Below, one piece after another: positions 8,893 through 18,228 of a stretch of DNA of 29,074 bases. Position numbers and translations under genes: made by a program. The stretch is from JANXQG01 sp037147235 (GTDB lineage Bacteria; Planctomycetota; Planctomycetia; Pirellulales; Thermoguttaceae): contig JBAWVO010000045.1 in assembly GCA_037147235.1 (NCBI GenBank), positions 1 through 29,074 on the forward strand, written 5' to 3'. The notes beneath the pieces are model-generated. The model searched no databases, was not told where the DNA came from, and saw only the letters and a list, made by a program, of their open reading frames with translations. The stretch's first letter is position 1, and the number at the start of each line of letters is the position of its first letter.

Positions 8893-9613
8893 ATGTTCCG
8901 GCCCAACTATTACCTGTTGCTTGAGCTCGACTGTGGCGAGAAGTCCACAGCCAAGATCGAAGCGGCGATTATCGCAAAACAGGCCGAATGGTCCCGCGAT
9001 CGCAATCACCCCAAGAAGGGACGCGAGGCGCAGCAGTACCTTGGCCTTTTGACGGACATTCGCAAGGTTATGGGCAACGCGGAGGATCGGGAAAAGGAAT
9101 CGCGGGAGTGCCGCGAGCTGCGGCAACAGGCGGAGAAAGCCGCCTATGCGGACTTGGACCGGCACATCGGCACCGTCGCCGCCCGTGGGCACCTATTCGA
9201 GTCGGAAGTCGCTCAACTGGTTCAGCAGTTCAAAGGCCGTTTCATCGAAGCCGAGATTCGCAAACGCATCAAGGTTCCCATCCGGAAGGATTCCCGGCCG
9301 GAGGGCGCCTCGCGGCCCGAACTGGACACTTCGACGGCGAAAGAAATCGAAAATCGCTTAAAAATCATCGCCAAGAAGGATCTCTATGATTTCCTTGATC
9401 TTCCGCAATCAACGAGCCATGATCAGCTGCTCAACCGGGCCCGCGAGTTGGATTCCGATGCCCGAAAGAACAATAACAAGTCGGCGGAGGTGACCGCTCA
9501 AGCTGAACTGGCCGGATTCTGCCTGCGGGTTTTCAAGAGCGAGGAGGAGCGGGAGCGTTACGACAACACGCTGGCGATGTGCGGATTGCGGGAAATGGAC
9601 GGCCAGATCCGCA
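8893..9613 (+). repeat. Long direct repeat, 5' part of the J-like gene (copy A)
   Basis: The first ~720 bp are nearly identical to 18229-18949. Bases 8963-9512 (550 bp) are exactly identical to 18299-18848. The similarity starts at the ATG and does not extend into the upstream intergenic sequence. It decays sharply after about residue 240. Confidence 0.9.
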
Positions 9614-11919
9614 TGGCGGGGGCCAGCAAGAAGATCGACGCGCGGGCCATGGAGTCGCTTCTTAAAGAGGCCGGCTCTCGAGGTGTAACTCCCGACGAAG
9701 CCCGAGCCTACATTTGCGCTTTCGCGTCGAAACAAGGTTGGGCTGTTGAGGTGCCACATGGGGATGGCCCAGATCGCGTCCACGCGTGTGGCGCATGCGG
9801 GGTAATCAATGCCACGGAGGCCACCGTCTGTGCATCGTGCGGGGAACCACTGTGGATCGCCTGTCCCAGTTGCCAGACGCGCAACGCCTCGGAAACAGTT
9901 ATTTGCCCGAGATGCGGTTTCAAAGTGGGTAACGCCGCGCTGGTTCGCCGCATGGAGCGTGACGCCCAGCGGTCACTCGGCGACGGCGATTTCACGGCTG
10001 CAGAGCGCTACGTTCGCGAGGCCGAGGAACTCTGGAATGATTCCCCAAGCCTTCGCAAGCTTCGGGATCAGTTGCATGAGCACAAGCTACAGAACCAGGA
10101 GCGTCTGCAAAAAAATGCCGATACAGCGAAGAAACTCCAAGATGCGATGATCCACAAGCGGTTTGCCGAAGCCCAAGCCTTGGTCATCGACGTTGCGCAC
10201 TGCGATCCGAACTATGCGAAGTTGAATGAGTATCGCGGGCAGATCGAAAAGGCAATCAACGAGGCTCACGGCCATGTGGATCGGGCCCGATTGGAGGAAC
10301 GAAACGGCCGCATCGACGAAGCGGTGAACGCCTATGGTGATGCGTTGCGGGCCTGCGACGATTATCCCGATGCCCAGCGCGGCTTGGAAAAACACCCTCC
10401 GAAGCCGCCCGCCAATCTCCGCGCGGTTGCCCTGGTGGCGGGTATCGATTTGAACTGGCAGGCGACGCCGTCCAGGGGCCCGGCGAAATATGTCGTGGTT
10501 CGCAAGACCGGGGCGCCGCCGGTGAGCCACACCGACGGCAAAGAGGTGGCCGTAACGTCCGCCACCAACATTACCGACGCTGATGCGCCATCCGGCCAGC
10601 CGGTCTTTTATGCGGTCTATACTGATCGCGGCGGCGTGCTTTCCTCCTCGTCAGCCGCCAGCCAGGGTGTCGTTCGTCTAGCCGAAGTCGGCGAACTTAC
10701 GGCGACCAGCGGCGAGAACCGCATTTCCTTGAACTGGAGACTGCCCGGCGGCGTGCAGGGCATCGAAGTCTGGCGAAATTCGGGCGATGCACCACGGGCC
10801 CGCAATGAAGGGGCATCGCTGCACGTGCCAGGAGTCGTGTCCACGTGTGTGGATGACAAACTGAAGAACGGCACACTGTATGGCTATCGGGTGATTACCG
10901 TATTTCGGGGGATCAACGGCGAATCGCTCTATTCCCAGGGCGTGACGTGCGAAGCAATCCCTTCCGAACTGCCCAAGGTGGTGAACGATCTTTCCGTGAC
11001 CCAGGATCAAGGCGAGTTACGCGCGACATGGACGCCACCAAGTATCGGTACAGTCCACGTTTACGCCACGCCAGCCAAGATCGCTTACTCCAGCGGGCAA
11101 TCGATTTCCCTTGTCGAAGCGGAAAAGATTGGCCGCCGTGTGCCGGCGGTCAGTAATAGGGAAATTCGGGACAAATTAAATAACATCAGGTTGCTGTACC
11201 TGGTTCCGGTTACGGTGTCGGGTACCACAGCGGTCGTCGGCCAGCAAGTCTTGATGAGTTGCCTGGGCGACGTACAGGATCTACGGGTACAAGTGCGAGA
11301 CGGCCGACTGATTGCCCAGTGGCAGTGGCCGGCTGATTGCTCGATGGTATCGATTTCCTTGCGGACGGACACGTTTTCCACAGGCCCGGAGGACAGCCGC
11401 ATCGCATTGTTCACGCGACATCACTACGAGCATCATGGAAAATTCGAGCACGACGTGCCCCAATCAGCCCAGATCTATCTCACTGTGTATGCCGCGTTGA
11501 AAGACGGCGTCGGGTGGGTCTACGCCTCGGGCACGGGCAGCGGGGCACGGCGGCGATGCGAGGTGGGTACGCGTCAGACCGTCCTGTACTGGGTTCGAGG
11601 CAAAGGCGATGGTGGCGCTGGTAAGACACGTTTCGAGCTACTGCTGAAGGCGGATTCCGAGATAACGCTGCCCGCGTTGATTCTCGTCGGCAAGCCGGAA
11701 GGTCTGCCGCTCGCCCCGACTAACGGCACGGTTGTGTTGAACTTGCCTAACGGGACGATGTGTGCCGAAGGCAAGCGGGTCTCGCTTGCCTTCAAAATCG
11801 ATCGCTCTGATCGATTTTGGCGGTTCAGGCTGTTTGCCGTGAATGAATGCGACAATCAATGGTTGGAGTTGATGGAATCGGATAAACTGGGAGGCATCTT
11901 TCCTCCCTTGTTCGGCTAA
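8893..11919 (+). CDS. J-like / zinc-ribbon / fibronectin-III protein, copy A
   Basis: The gene encodes 1008 residues. Residues ~5-70 (NYYLLLEL through RNHPKKG to a helix with ADLD) follow the layout of a DnaJ J domain, but HPD is replaced by HPK. Residues ~155-230 (DLYDFLDLP to EERERYDNTLA) repeat the layout without any HP motif. Two CxxC zinc ribbons follow, with cysteines at 299, 302, 313, 316 and 324, 327, 338, 341. A helical, TPR-like or coiled segment spans ~350-500. Three fibronectin-III-like beta repeats begin near residue 503 (PPANLRAVAL, VGELTATSGE, VNDLSVTQDQ), and a less defined beta-rich C-terminus ends the protein. There is no signal peptide, so it is cytoplasmic. It starts 29 nt after the Hsp70 block and its ATG has no strong ribosome binding site. 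I infer an adaptor that recruits the linked Hsp70s to the GTPase/GAP1 partners encoded next. The domain assignments rest on pattern alone. Confidence 0.8.
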   Translation: MFRPNYYLLLELDCGEKSTAKIEAAIIAKQAEWSRDRNHPKKGREAQQYLGLLTDIRKVMGNAEDREKESRECRELRQQAEKAAYADLDRHIGTVAARGHLFESEVAQLVQQFKGRFIEAEIRKRIKVPIRKDSRPEGASRPELDTSTAKEIENRLKIIAKKDLYDFLDLPQSTSHDQLLNRARELDSDARKNNNKSAEVTAQAELAGFCLRVFKSEEERERYDNTLAMCGLREMDGQIRMAGASKKIDARAMESLLKEAGSRGVTPDEARAYICAFASKQGWAVEVPHGDGPDRVHACGACGVINATEATVCASCGEPLWIACPSCQTRNASETVICPRCGFKVGNAALVRRMERDAQRSLGDGDFTAAERYVREAEELWNDSPSLRKLRDQLHEHKLQNQERLQKNADTAKKLQDAMIHKRFAEAQALVIDVAHCDPNYAKLNEYRGQIEKAINEAHGHVDRARLEERNGRIDEAVNAYGDALRACDDYPDAQRGLEKHPPKPPANLRAVALVAGIDLNWQATPSRGPAKYVVVRKTGAPPVSHTDGKEVAVTSATNITDADAPSGQPVFYAVYTDRGGVLSSSSAASQGVVRLAEVGELTATSGENRISLNWRLPGGVQGIEVWRNSGDAPRARNEGASLHVPGVVSTCVDDKLKNGTLYGYRVITVFRGINGESLYSQGVTCEAIPSELPKVVNDLSVTQDQGELRATWTPPSIGTVHVYATPAKIAYSSGQSISLVEAEKIGRRVPAVSNREIRDKLNNIRLLYLVPVTVSGTTAVVGQQVLMSCLGDVQDLRVQVRDGRLIAQWQWPADCSMVSISLRTDTFSTGPEDSRIALFTRHHYEHHGKFEHDVPQSAQIYLTVYAALKDGVGWVYASGTGSGARRRCEVGTRQTVLYWVRGKGDGGAGKTRFELLLKADSEITLPALILVGKPEGLPLAPTNGTVVLNLPNGTMCAEGKRVSLAFKIDRSDRFWRFRLFAVNECDNQWLELMESDKLGGIFPPLFG

Positions 11920-11956
11920 TGAGGATTGACCTCCTTTTGCGAGAGGATGAACGACG

Positions 11957-13204
11957 ATGAGAGTGATTTCACCCTGCGGTTCGGTCACATGTCCCTACTG
12001 CTTTGCCCAATTTCATCTCTCGAAGGCGGCTAGGCGCTCGCTTTCGCCGTCAGCCGTTAAGGAGCCGGATGAGGTACTGGGGCGGTTTCTTTCGATTCCT
12101 GCGCCGCGATTGGCGCATGTGGAGTTGCCACCACCGGCGAAGTTCTGGGGGCGGGTGAAACGTCGCCTGATTGCAAACCACGACGGTATGTCCGATTGGA
12201 AGAAAATCTGCCCGGAATGCCATTTACCCTTGCCCCCGAAGACGGCTAATGGCGAACTATCCAACGACATCTTCGCGATCATCGGGGCGCGGAGTGCCGG
12301 CAAGAGCAACTACTTCGGAGTACTTCTGAAGCTGCTGCAGGGGCACTACGCCCAGGAAATGGATTTCTCCTGCTACGAGCAGGAAACATTCTCGGTGAAG
12401 GACTTGAAACCGATCGGTTCGTCGCAATTGTACCGGCAGCGCTACGGCAGGAAGCTGTTCGACGGCAACGAACGGATGGCCGTCGATCAGACGAGGTCGG
12501 CCGAGACAGAGGTTGACAGCCGAATTCCGTTGATCTACCGCCTAGAGTGCAATCGGCGGTGGTTCCATTACATCAGTCGTCCACTTTCCCACGTTGCCGC
12601 AACGAACCTAGTGATCTTCGACGCGGCCGGGGAGGACATGGACGATCCCACGAAACTAGAACACTATTACCGCTATTTGCTCCGCGCCAAAGGGATTATT
12701 TTCCTGATCGATCCACTGCAGTACCCCGGGCTCCGCAGCCAGCTTCCTGAGGAAATTCGCAAACGCTTGCCGCGCATCGAGACTGAGCCGGCGGAGATCG
12801 TGGCAAAAGTGATCACCATGTTCGAGTCGCGGGCCGGATTGCCGGCCGGCGGCAAGATCAACGTGCCTGTCGCCTTTGTCTTGACCAAGTCCGACATGCT
12901 GCGGGGCATTGTGCATTCCACGTCCGAAATCCTCCGCGACTGTTCACATAAGGGCGGTTTCAACCGGTCGAGCTGTCAAAGGGTTGGCGAAGAAGTGGTC
13001 GAGTGCATCCGCGAATGGGACTGCCCGCAGCTCGTTGACCTGGCCCAGCGCCGGTTCCGGCATGCCTCTTTTTTCGCGGTGTCCGCCTTGGGCGAATTGC
13101 CCGACGAGAAAATGCGCATTAAAGCTGTATCGCCGCTTCGCGTGGGCGATCCCTTGCTTTGGATACTCTGGAAGTCCGGTTATATTCCGGCTCAACGAAT
13201 CTGA
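11957..13204 (+). CDS. Soluble zinc-ribbon GTPase (Double-GTPase type), unit A
   Basis: The gene encodes 415 residues. The N-terminus carries a split zinc ribbon: CPYC at 12-15 and CPEC later, before the GTPase. The P-loop is GARSAGKSN (110-118), the Walker B/G3 motif is DAAGED (222-227) and the base-specificity motif is TKSD (310-313), preceded by hydrophobic strands (NLVIF, GIIFLID, VAFVL). This is a TRAFAC-like GTPase of the kind named Double-GTPase, which occurs as paired genes with GAP1 proteins. No membrane helix or signal peptide is present. ATG 11957 has GAGAGG 10 nt upstream; an ATG at 11947 is in a different frame. The gap to the previous gene is 37 nt and to the next start 23 nt, which indicates an operon. 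The best partner is the membrane GTPase at 16197, which shares the G-A-x-x-[SA]-G-K-[ST]-N and DAAGE motifs. The function is not known to me; signalling in a conflict or stress system is inference. Confidence 0.82.
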   Translation: MRVISPCGSVTCPYCFAQFHLSKAARRSLSPSAVKEPDEVLGRFLSIPAPRLAHVELPPPAKFWGRVKRRLIANHDGMSDWKKICPECHLPLPPKTANGELSNDIFAIIGARSAGKSNYFGVLLKLLQGHYAQEMDFSCYEQETFSVKDLKPIGSSQLYRQRYGRKLFDGNERMAVDQTRSAETEVDSRIPLIYRLECNRRWFHYISRPLSHVAATNLVIFDAAGEDMDDPTKLEHYYRYLLRAKGIIFLIDPLQYPGLRSQLPEEIRKRLPRIETEPAEIVAKVITMFESRAGLPAGGKINVPVAFVLTKSDMLRGIVHSTSEILRDCSHKGGFNRSSCQRVGEEVVECIREWDCPQLVDLAQRRFRHASFFAVSALGELPDEKMRIKAVSPLRVGDPLLWILWKSGYIPAQRI

Positions 13205-13227
13205 TCTTGCAGGAGGCAAACCGGGTT

Positions 13228-16200
13228 ATGAAACAGCTATACTATACATCTTGCCGCGAAGGCGAAAGCGTAAACGGGCGAAGCGGCTTCCAGATCCGCG
13301 CCATCTCGCGCGATGTCGATTCCGACCGCGTTCGCGCGGCCCTGCGTTTCGCCGGATACTCACTTCCTGAGGGAACCCAAGGTTCGGAAGAGGTTGTCTC
13401 CACGTCCCCCGTACGCCTCATCCTGGTCGACACGCCGGATGCGGGCAAGCTGATTTGCCACAGCGTCTACGTGGGTAAAGATCCGACCACCGGCCGTTTC
13501 GGAAATTTCTTTTCGCACCTACTGCTAGAAGTCCCATCTGAGATCGACGCATCTCGCGCCATCGCAAGCTGGGGAAGCGACGGCTGGCAACGAGCCGACA
13601 TCCGCTCCGGCTCGGTACTGCCCGACCTGTCCGACTTGCCCGTCGGCGACACGCTTAACGACGCTGAGTTGGGCAGTTTCCTGACCTCAGACGAGAACCG
13701 GGCGATGTTTTCGTTCGTCCTGACGGCGCACCTTTGCAGTGCAGCAGAAGAACGGATATTCGTGGCGGCTCGGCCCGAAGACGCCGCATTGTGTGTCTAC
13801 GGAATGACCCGCACCTTGCCGACCGGTTTGTTGAAAACCCTTAGTTTCTCGACTTTTGAGAATCAACCCCTTAGTTGTTATTCGCGGCTGGTTGCGACCC
13901 ACTGGAACGAGACGCATCCGATGTCGGCGATCGATCTGCCCTCGTCCTGCTATAGCGACGGTGCCGCAGGATACAACATTTACTCGGGCCGGCACACGAC
14001 ACTTCCCCGCACGTGTGAGTACGTGGAATTTGCCATCGAGGCGTTGGTTTCCGGTAACCGCGATGATCTGGATCGGTTGTTGGCAATCTGCGAGAAGTAC
14101 CGTGTCGAAAGCGCGGAGCATCTGGAGATTGTATTTCGATTCCATCACCAGCCCCAGTCTGCCTCCGCGGAGGAGTTGCTCCAGGCATTGGGTCGGGCCG
14201 AGTTTCAGCCGTTGCTCCTGGATCGGCCGGAGTTAGTACAACGGATCGTCGCCACGGCCCTGGACGACGTCACATACCGCAACGTGGAGCTTCCGAAAGC
14301 ACTGGCCAAGGTGCCTGCCGAAGGCGAATTGCGCACACACATGGCGGACGTGGTCCTCGAGAATGCCCTTGCGGCCCTTTCGTCTGGTGACGCAGCGCGG
14401 GTGTGCTGTGCTGTTGAGGAAGTGCTGCCTAAAATCGCCACGACGCAACGCAAGAGCGGCTGGCATCGCGTCGTAGATGACGTTCACAGACTGAACCTCA
14501 AAGAAGACCTGCGTATCCAACTCGCCCCGCGATTGTTGAAGGCAGGGGCCATCAATGGCGAAGTGCAGCGTCGGAAGTGGCTTGCCAGTACGTCCGGCCG
14601 GTTGCGAGTCTGGCTCGATTCCGACATCGAAGAGAGCCAGAAGGACTTCATTTGTACGAGTTGTCTCGATGCCGAAGGTGACGTCACCGAGGAATTTGCA
14701 GGAGCTCTTTCGTCGACAGAACAATTGTCCCGCGCCGTTGACGTTATGGTCTGGGCCGTCGAGCATGGACGCACGCCGGACCTGGCCGCGTATCTCTTTC
14801 GCGGTGTCTTATTGCAAACTTCATCGCCGGAAGAGTTCTTCGCCCGGATCATGGAACGCCGCAATCAATTACCCGAGGCCCTGTTCCGCGAATGCCTGAA
14901 GGCAGCTTTGGAAAGGGGCCGCCTCGACATGATGAAGCTGATTCTCCTCCAAGGCGCCGAACTGGCATTGCAGATTCGGGACTCGGACGACGTCGAACGA
15001 TTGACTCGCGGCGTCTTGCGGGGCTTGAGTGATCAGGCGTTGGCCGAGCCCAAGCTGCGCGCGTTCTTGGCTGCAGTGTCCAAACGGTCGGACGTCGATC
15101 CCGACTTGGCGGAAACATTGAAAGCCTGGCTGAGCCTCGGCTCCTTCTGGGAGAAAACGGCCTTGGACGCGACATCCTTCAAGGCCGTGGCTGCCGCACT
15201 TGCCGCAAATCCGCCGAATCGCGACGAACTGTCGTGCCGCGTGGTCGACCGCCTAGTCCGGCTGTACCTCAAGCAGGGCGAAGCGAGCGATGTTCAGACG
15301 GTCGTTGAGATCGGATTATACCTTCTCGGCCCGCATTTTGCTGGCGGTGCCCCGGCTCTCTATAGACTGTTATGCTGCAAGTTCCAGGCGGAGCGACGCT
15401 TCTGGAACTGTACAGGCCTTCTCCACGCCCTGCTAGCGGTCGCCTTGGGAGCTGCCGAACATCGGAAGCTCGCGGACGAACTGGACGAGGAACTGATCCT
15501 AGATGCACGCAATCTGGCCCGTGACCTCGGGCGGTACGGCCGTACTACGGTTTTTGCCGCGATCGAACGACGCGTGAAGCGTTGGCCGGAGAGACCACGG
15601 CGGCTGTGGAGATTTTTTGATGAATTCGTCCGACCGCGACGTCTGGCCGTGATCCACGGTTTCGGTTCGCTTTTTCGCGTCTTTGTTTCGCGCTCGCCAA
15701 AAGCATGGCCGGATGACGAGATCATCGCGGCCAAACTCTGCGAAAAGTTCGTTCAACCGGGGCTGCTCGATTGGTTGGAGGAGAAAGTCGAGAACCACCG
15801 CGCTCCGGAAGCAGATGCCTACCGCAGTATTCTTGTGTATTGCAAAAAACGAAATGCTTTCTGGAAACATGCGGAAGTAATCGAGGTTTTCTTACGGTTG
15901 GGCCTGGGAGGCGGAATATCGGCCGGGCTGGCCGCGAAACTGGGTACGGATCTGTATGGCGACGCCCTCGGCCTAGCGAAGGAACTGGCGGCAAAAGGCG
16001 GGACGCGGCGCTACGAACAGGTCAACGCACTAGCCATGAAGTGGCCCGCAGCCGTGAAGCGGCGATGGCAATTGTTCGCTGACTTCCTTCGTCCCTCATT
16101 GTGGAAGATGATGCTGGAAAATCTGTTGGTCCTCATCCTCGCCTCGACTCTTGCCTCCATCGTGTGGATCTTTTTGAATCATAGATTGGTACTGCGATGA
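13228..16200 (+). CDS. GAP1-type GTPase-associated protein, long form, unit A
   Basis: The gene encodes 990 residues. ATG 13228 is chosen because AGGAGG lies 11 nt upstream and the conserved N-terminus, QLYYTSCREGES, starts there as in both paralogues of this window. The N-terminal domain (1-~240) has the hallmarks shared by all three copies: a YYTSC start, SGFQ[IV]RA[IV]S, a CHSVYVGKDPTTGRFGNFF motif and LSFSTFENQPLSC. This matches the GTPase-associated protein 1 N-terminal domain (type 2, as I recall). A long helical middle (~250-950) looks like a solenoid, and residues ~960-983 form a single membrane helix close to the C-terminus, leaving a short basic tail. Its stop overlaps the next start (ATGA at 16197), implying translational coupling with the membrane GTPase. 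The biochemical role is unknown; the position and the name suggest a partner of the two flanking GTPases. Confidence 0.8.
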   Translation: MKQLYYTSCREGESVNGRSGFQIRAISRDVDSDRVRAALRFAGYSLPEGTQGSEEVVSTSPVRLILVDTPDAGKLICHSVYVGKDPTTGRFGNFFSHLLLEVPSEIDASRAIASWGSDGWQRADIRSGSVLPDLSDLPVGDTLNDAELGSFLTSDENRAMFSFVLTAHLCSAAEERIFVAARPEDAALCVYGMTRTLPTGLLKTLSFSTFENQPLSCYSRLVATHWNETHPMSAIDLPSSCYSDGAAGYNIYSGRHTTLPRTCEYVEFAIEALVSGNRDDLDRLLAICEKYRVESAEHLEIVFRFHHQPQSASAEELLQALGRAEFQPLLLDRPELVQRIVATALDDVTYRNVELPKALAKVPAEGELRTHMADVVLENALAALSSGDAARVCCAVEEVLPKIATTQRKSGWHRVVDDVHRLNLKEDLRIQLAPRLLKAGAINGEVQRRKWLASTSGRLRVWLDSDIEESQKDFICTSCLDAEGDVTEEFAGALSSTEQLSRAVDVMVWAVEHGRTPDLAAYLFRGVLLQTSSPEEFFARIMERRNQLPEALFRECLKAALERGRLDMMKLILLQGAELALQIRDSDDVERLTRGVLRGLSDQALAEPKLRAFLAAVSKRSDVDPDLAETLKAWLSLGSFWEKTALDATSFKAVAAALAANPPNRDELSCRVVDRLVRLYLKQGEASDVQTVVEIGLYLLGPHFAGGAPALYRLLCCKFQAERRFWNCTGLLHALLAVALGAAEHRKLADELDEELILDARNLARDLGRYGRTTVFAAIERRVKRWPERPRRLWRFFDEFVRPRRLAVIHGFGSLFRVFVSRSPKAWPDDEIIAAKLCEKFVQPGLLDWLEEKVENHRAPEADAYRSILVYCKKRNAFWKHAEVIEVFLRLGLGGGISAGLAAKLGTDLYGDALGLAKELAAKGGTRRYEQVNALAMKWPAAVKRRWQLFADFLRPSLWKMMLENLLVLILASTLASIVWIFLNHRLVLR

Positions 16201-17993
16201 TCGATCGGACGAAAAAGCTGTTCGTTCTTCAGGCCCGAACGCAAGCCTCGGCCGCGGCGATTTCGTTCGCTTTGTTCTCGCTCTTGCCATTGGCCGCCTT
16301 TATTTGTCTTCTGGCTGGTTGGATCGTCTTCGTTGGCTGCTGGATCCTTATTGTCGTTCTCGGCTTGCTAAGTTATGGGGTGATTCTCGGCGGAGGTCTT
16401 TCTATCCTTGCCGCGCTGCTTAACAAAAAAGGTGTATTGGTTGGCGGAGGAATTGCAGGAATTTTTATCGGCTGTATCGTGATCAGCTTCTTCCAATCGA
16501 CTTACCAGCCTTTGGTGAAAACCGCAAATACCGCCCTAACCGAGGCCAGCGAATCGGGTGGCTTCCTGTTCCGCGACGTATTCATCGCCAAACAGATATA
16601 TTTATGGTCATGGTTCATTCTTGCGGCTTTTCTCCTGGTGTTCTGCGCGGTTTCCATTTTCCTCGGTCTGTTGCTTTTGGAGCCGTTTCTTAAGCATGCC
16701 CTGTTTCGGATTGGCTATGCGTGCCCAAATTGTCATCGTCGGGGAGTGCCGCTGTTTCGCTGCTCAAATTCCACATGCAATAACCTCATCCGTGATTTAC
16801 GACCCTCGGCCTACGGCATTTTTCGTGCCCGCTGTGGCAAGTGCGGCGCGACGCTCCCCACGGCGGATATTTTCGGCCGACTGGCCCTGCAAAAAGTGTG
16901 TGCGCGACCCGAGTGCTCAAAAGATCTTGATGAGTCGGGATTGGGTCATCACGCGGAGTTTCACATCGGCATCATCGGTGCTCCAAGCAGCGGCAAGAGT
17001 AACATGATGTTGACTTCGATCTGGCAGTTGGAGCAGCAGTTCGCGCCGGAGAATCACTTGACGGTCGACTTCGCCAATCCCGCTGAGAAACAAGCTTACA
17101 AAGTCGCAATCGAGCGCCTCCTTTCTGGTCAGGTTGCGGACAAAACCCGTTCGCAGTTCACGCCCAAGGCATTGACCCTGCTGGTCCAGTCAAAAAGTAG
17201 CGGCTTTGGCAGCCGACTCTATATCTACGATGCAGCAGGCGAAGACTTTTGCGGAGGAGACGGTGCGTCTGGCCATCGCTTCCACCAGTTCGTGGACGCC
17301 ATCATCTTCGTGATCGATCCGTTCGCCGAGCAGAGTATTTGTAATCTCCTCAGCCAGACAGTCAGTCGGGACGATATCGCCCGCACCAATCCCGCCTCTG
17401 CCTCCGCAGATGCAATCCTTGCCACACTGGTGAGTCGCCTGGAGGATGTCATGCAGGTTCCCGCCGGTGGCAAATTCCTCGTGCCGGTCGCAGTGGTGTT
17501 GACCAAGTGTGACGCATGCGGGCTCGAAAACCGTATCGGCAAGATGCCGTCGCTGGAGGGGCAATACTTAAGTATTGCGACTGCGGCGAACGATACTGAA
17601 CGCCAATCAAGTCTGATCCGACAATTTCTTGTGGATGCGGGCCTCAGCAACGTCGTACAAATCCTTACAAGGCGTTTCCCTCGGGTCTGCTACTTCCTCG
17701 CCAGTGCGTTGTCTCCAGCCAAAGATAGGAAGGATGGCTTAGTCATAGCACCGCGAAACGTGGTCGCTCCCTTGATCTGGGCCAGCTTCCACTCACAGGC
17801 GCTGACTGGCTCACCGCCTCTCCAGTATATCGCTTGGAACGCCTGGGCCCATGTCCGGCGTTCTTTGCGGGGACAAGAGGGTGGTCTCGCACAAATGATA
17901 TCATGGTCGATAATGATTTGTGCGGTTGCCGTACTGGTTAGCACGTTGTGGTATGGAATCGCCGGGATTTTCGGTGGAGCACGCCGACCATAG
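16197..17993 (+). CDS. Membrane-anchored zinc-ribbon GTPase (Double-GTPase type), unit A
   Basis: The gene encodes 598 residues. Hydrophobic segments at ~17-76 (two helices or more), ~80-100 and ~131-163 anchor the N-terminus. A cysteine-rich zinc region follows (CPNC from residue 176, then CSNSTCNN, CGKCGATLP, CARPEC). The GTPase domain has GAPSSGKSN (261-269), DAAGED (345-350) and TKCD (436-439). A last membrane helix lies near the C-terminus (~570-592). The zinc and GTPase parts should face the cytoplasm. The start overlaps the stop of the GAP1 gene by 4 nt (ATGA), the tightest coupling in the window. It resembles 24374-25936 in domain order. It is the last gene of unit A; a 235-nt gap with a possible promoter follows. 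Confidence 0.83.
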   Translation: MIDRTKKLFVLQARTQASAAAISFALFSLLPLAAFICLLAGWIVFVGCWILIVVLGLLSYGVILGGGLSILAALLNKKGVLVGGGIAGIFIGCIVISFFQSTYQPLVKTANTALTEASESGGFLFRDVFIAKQIYLWSWFILAAFLLVFCAVSIFLGLLLLEPFLKHALFRIGYACPNCHRRGVPLFRCSNSTCNNLIRDLRPSAYGIFRARCGKCGATLPTADIFGRLALQKVCARPECSKDLDESGLGHHAEFHIGIIGAPSSGKSNMMLTSIWQLEQQFAPENHLTVDFANPAEKQAYKVAIERLLSGQVADKTRSQFTPKALTLLVQSKSSGFGSRLYIYDAAGEDFCGGDGASGHRFHQFVDAIIFVIDPFAEQSICNLLSQTVSRDDIARTNPASASADAILATLVSRLEDVMQVPAGGKFLVPVAVVLTKCDACGLENRIGKMPSLEGQYLSIATAANDTERQSSLIRQFLVDAGLSNVVQILTRRFPRVCYFLASALSPAKDRKDGLVIAPRNVVAPLIWASFHSQALTGSPPLQYIAWNAWAHVRRSLRGQEGGLAQMISWSIMICAVAVLVSTLWYGIAGIFGGARRP

Positions 17994-18000
17994 TGATTGA

Positions 18001-18015
18001 CATGGTTTCACCATG
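18001..18015 (+). other. Small hairpin just after unit A
   Basis: CATGGT and ACCATG are perfect arms around TTC, 8 nt after the stop of the membrane GTPase. There is no T tract. It may be an RNA end structure or chance. Confidence 0.25.
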
Positions 18016-18042
18016 CCCACACAATAGAAGTGAGCAACATCG

Positions 18043-18081
18043 TGGCCGCCATCATTGGACTCCACCCATTCTTGGCGGCCA
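18043..18081 (+). terminator. Possible stem-loop ending unit A
   Basis: TGGCCGCCA (18043-18051) and TGGCGGCCA (18073-18081) form a 9-bp GC-rich stem over a 21-nt loop in the gap between the two units. No T run follows, so if it ends transcription it is not a classical intrinsic terminator. Confidence 0.3.
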
Positions 18082-18166
18082 ATATACCCCACGATCGCCT
18101 TGTCGGTGGCACTGCGGCGTCCCGGGATCAACATTGCGACATAATTGAAGAATCTAGGCGAGGGGT

Positions 18167-18193
18167 TTTAGACCATCGTGATGACAATATAAT
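18167..18193 (+). promoter_or_regulatory. Candidate promoter for unit B
   Basis: A perfect TATAAT (18188-18193) lies 35 nt before ATG 18229, which would give a leader of about 28 nt. A weak -35 (TTTAGA, 18167-18172) is 15 nt upstream, short of the ideal spacing. It sits in the only long gap inside the system, so unit B may be transcribed independently of unit A. Confidence 0.4.
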
Positions 18194-18228
18194 CCACAGC
18201 CAAGCGTGAACACCTGAAGTTAATCTCC

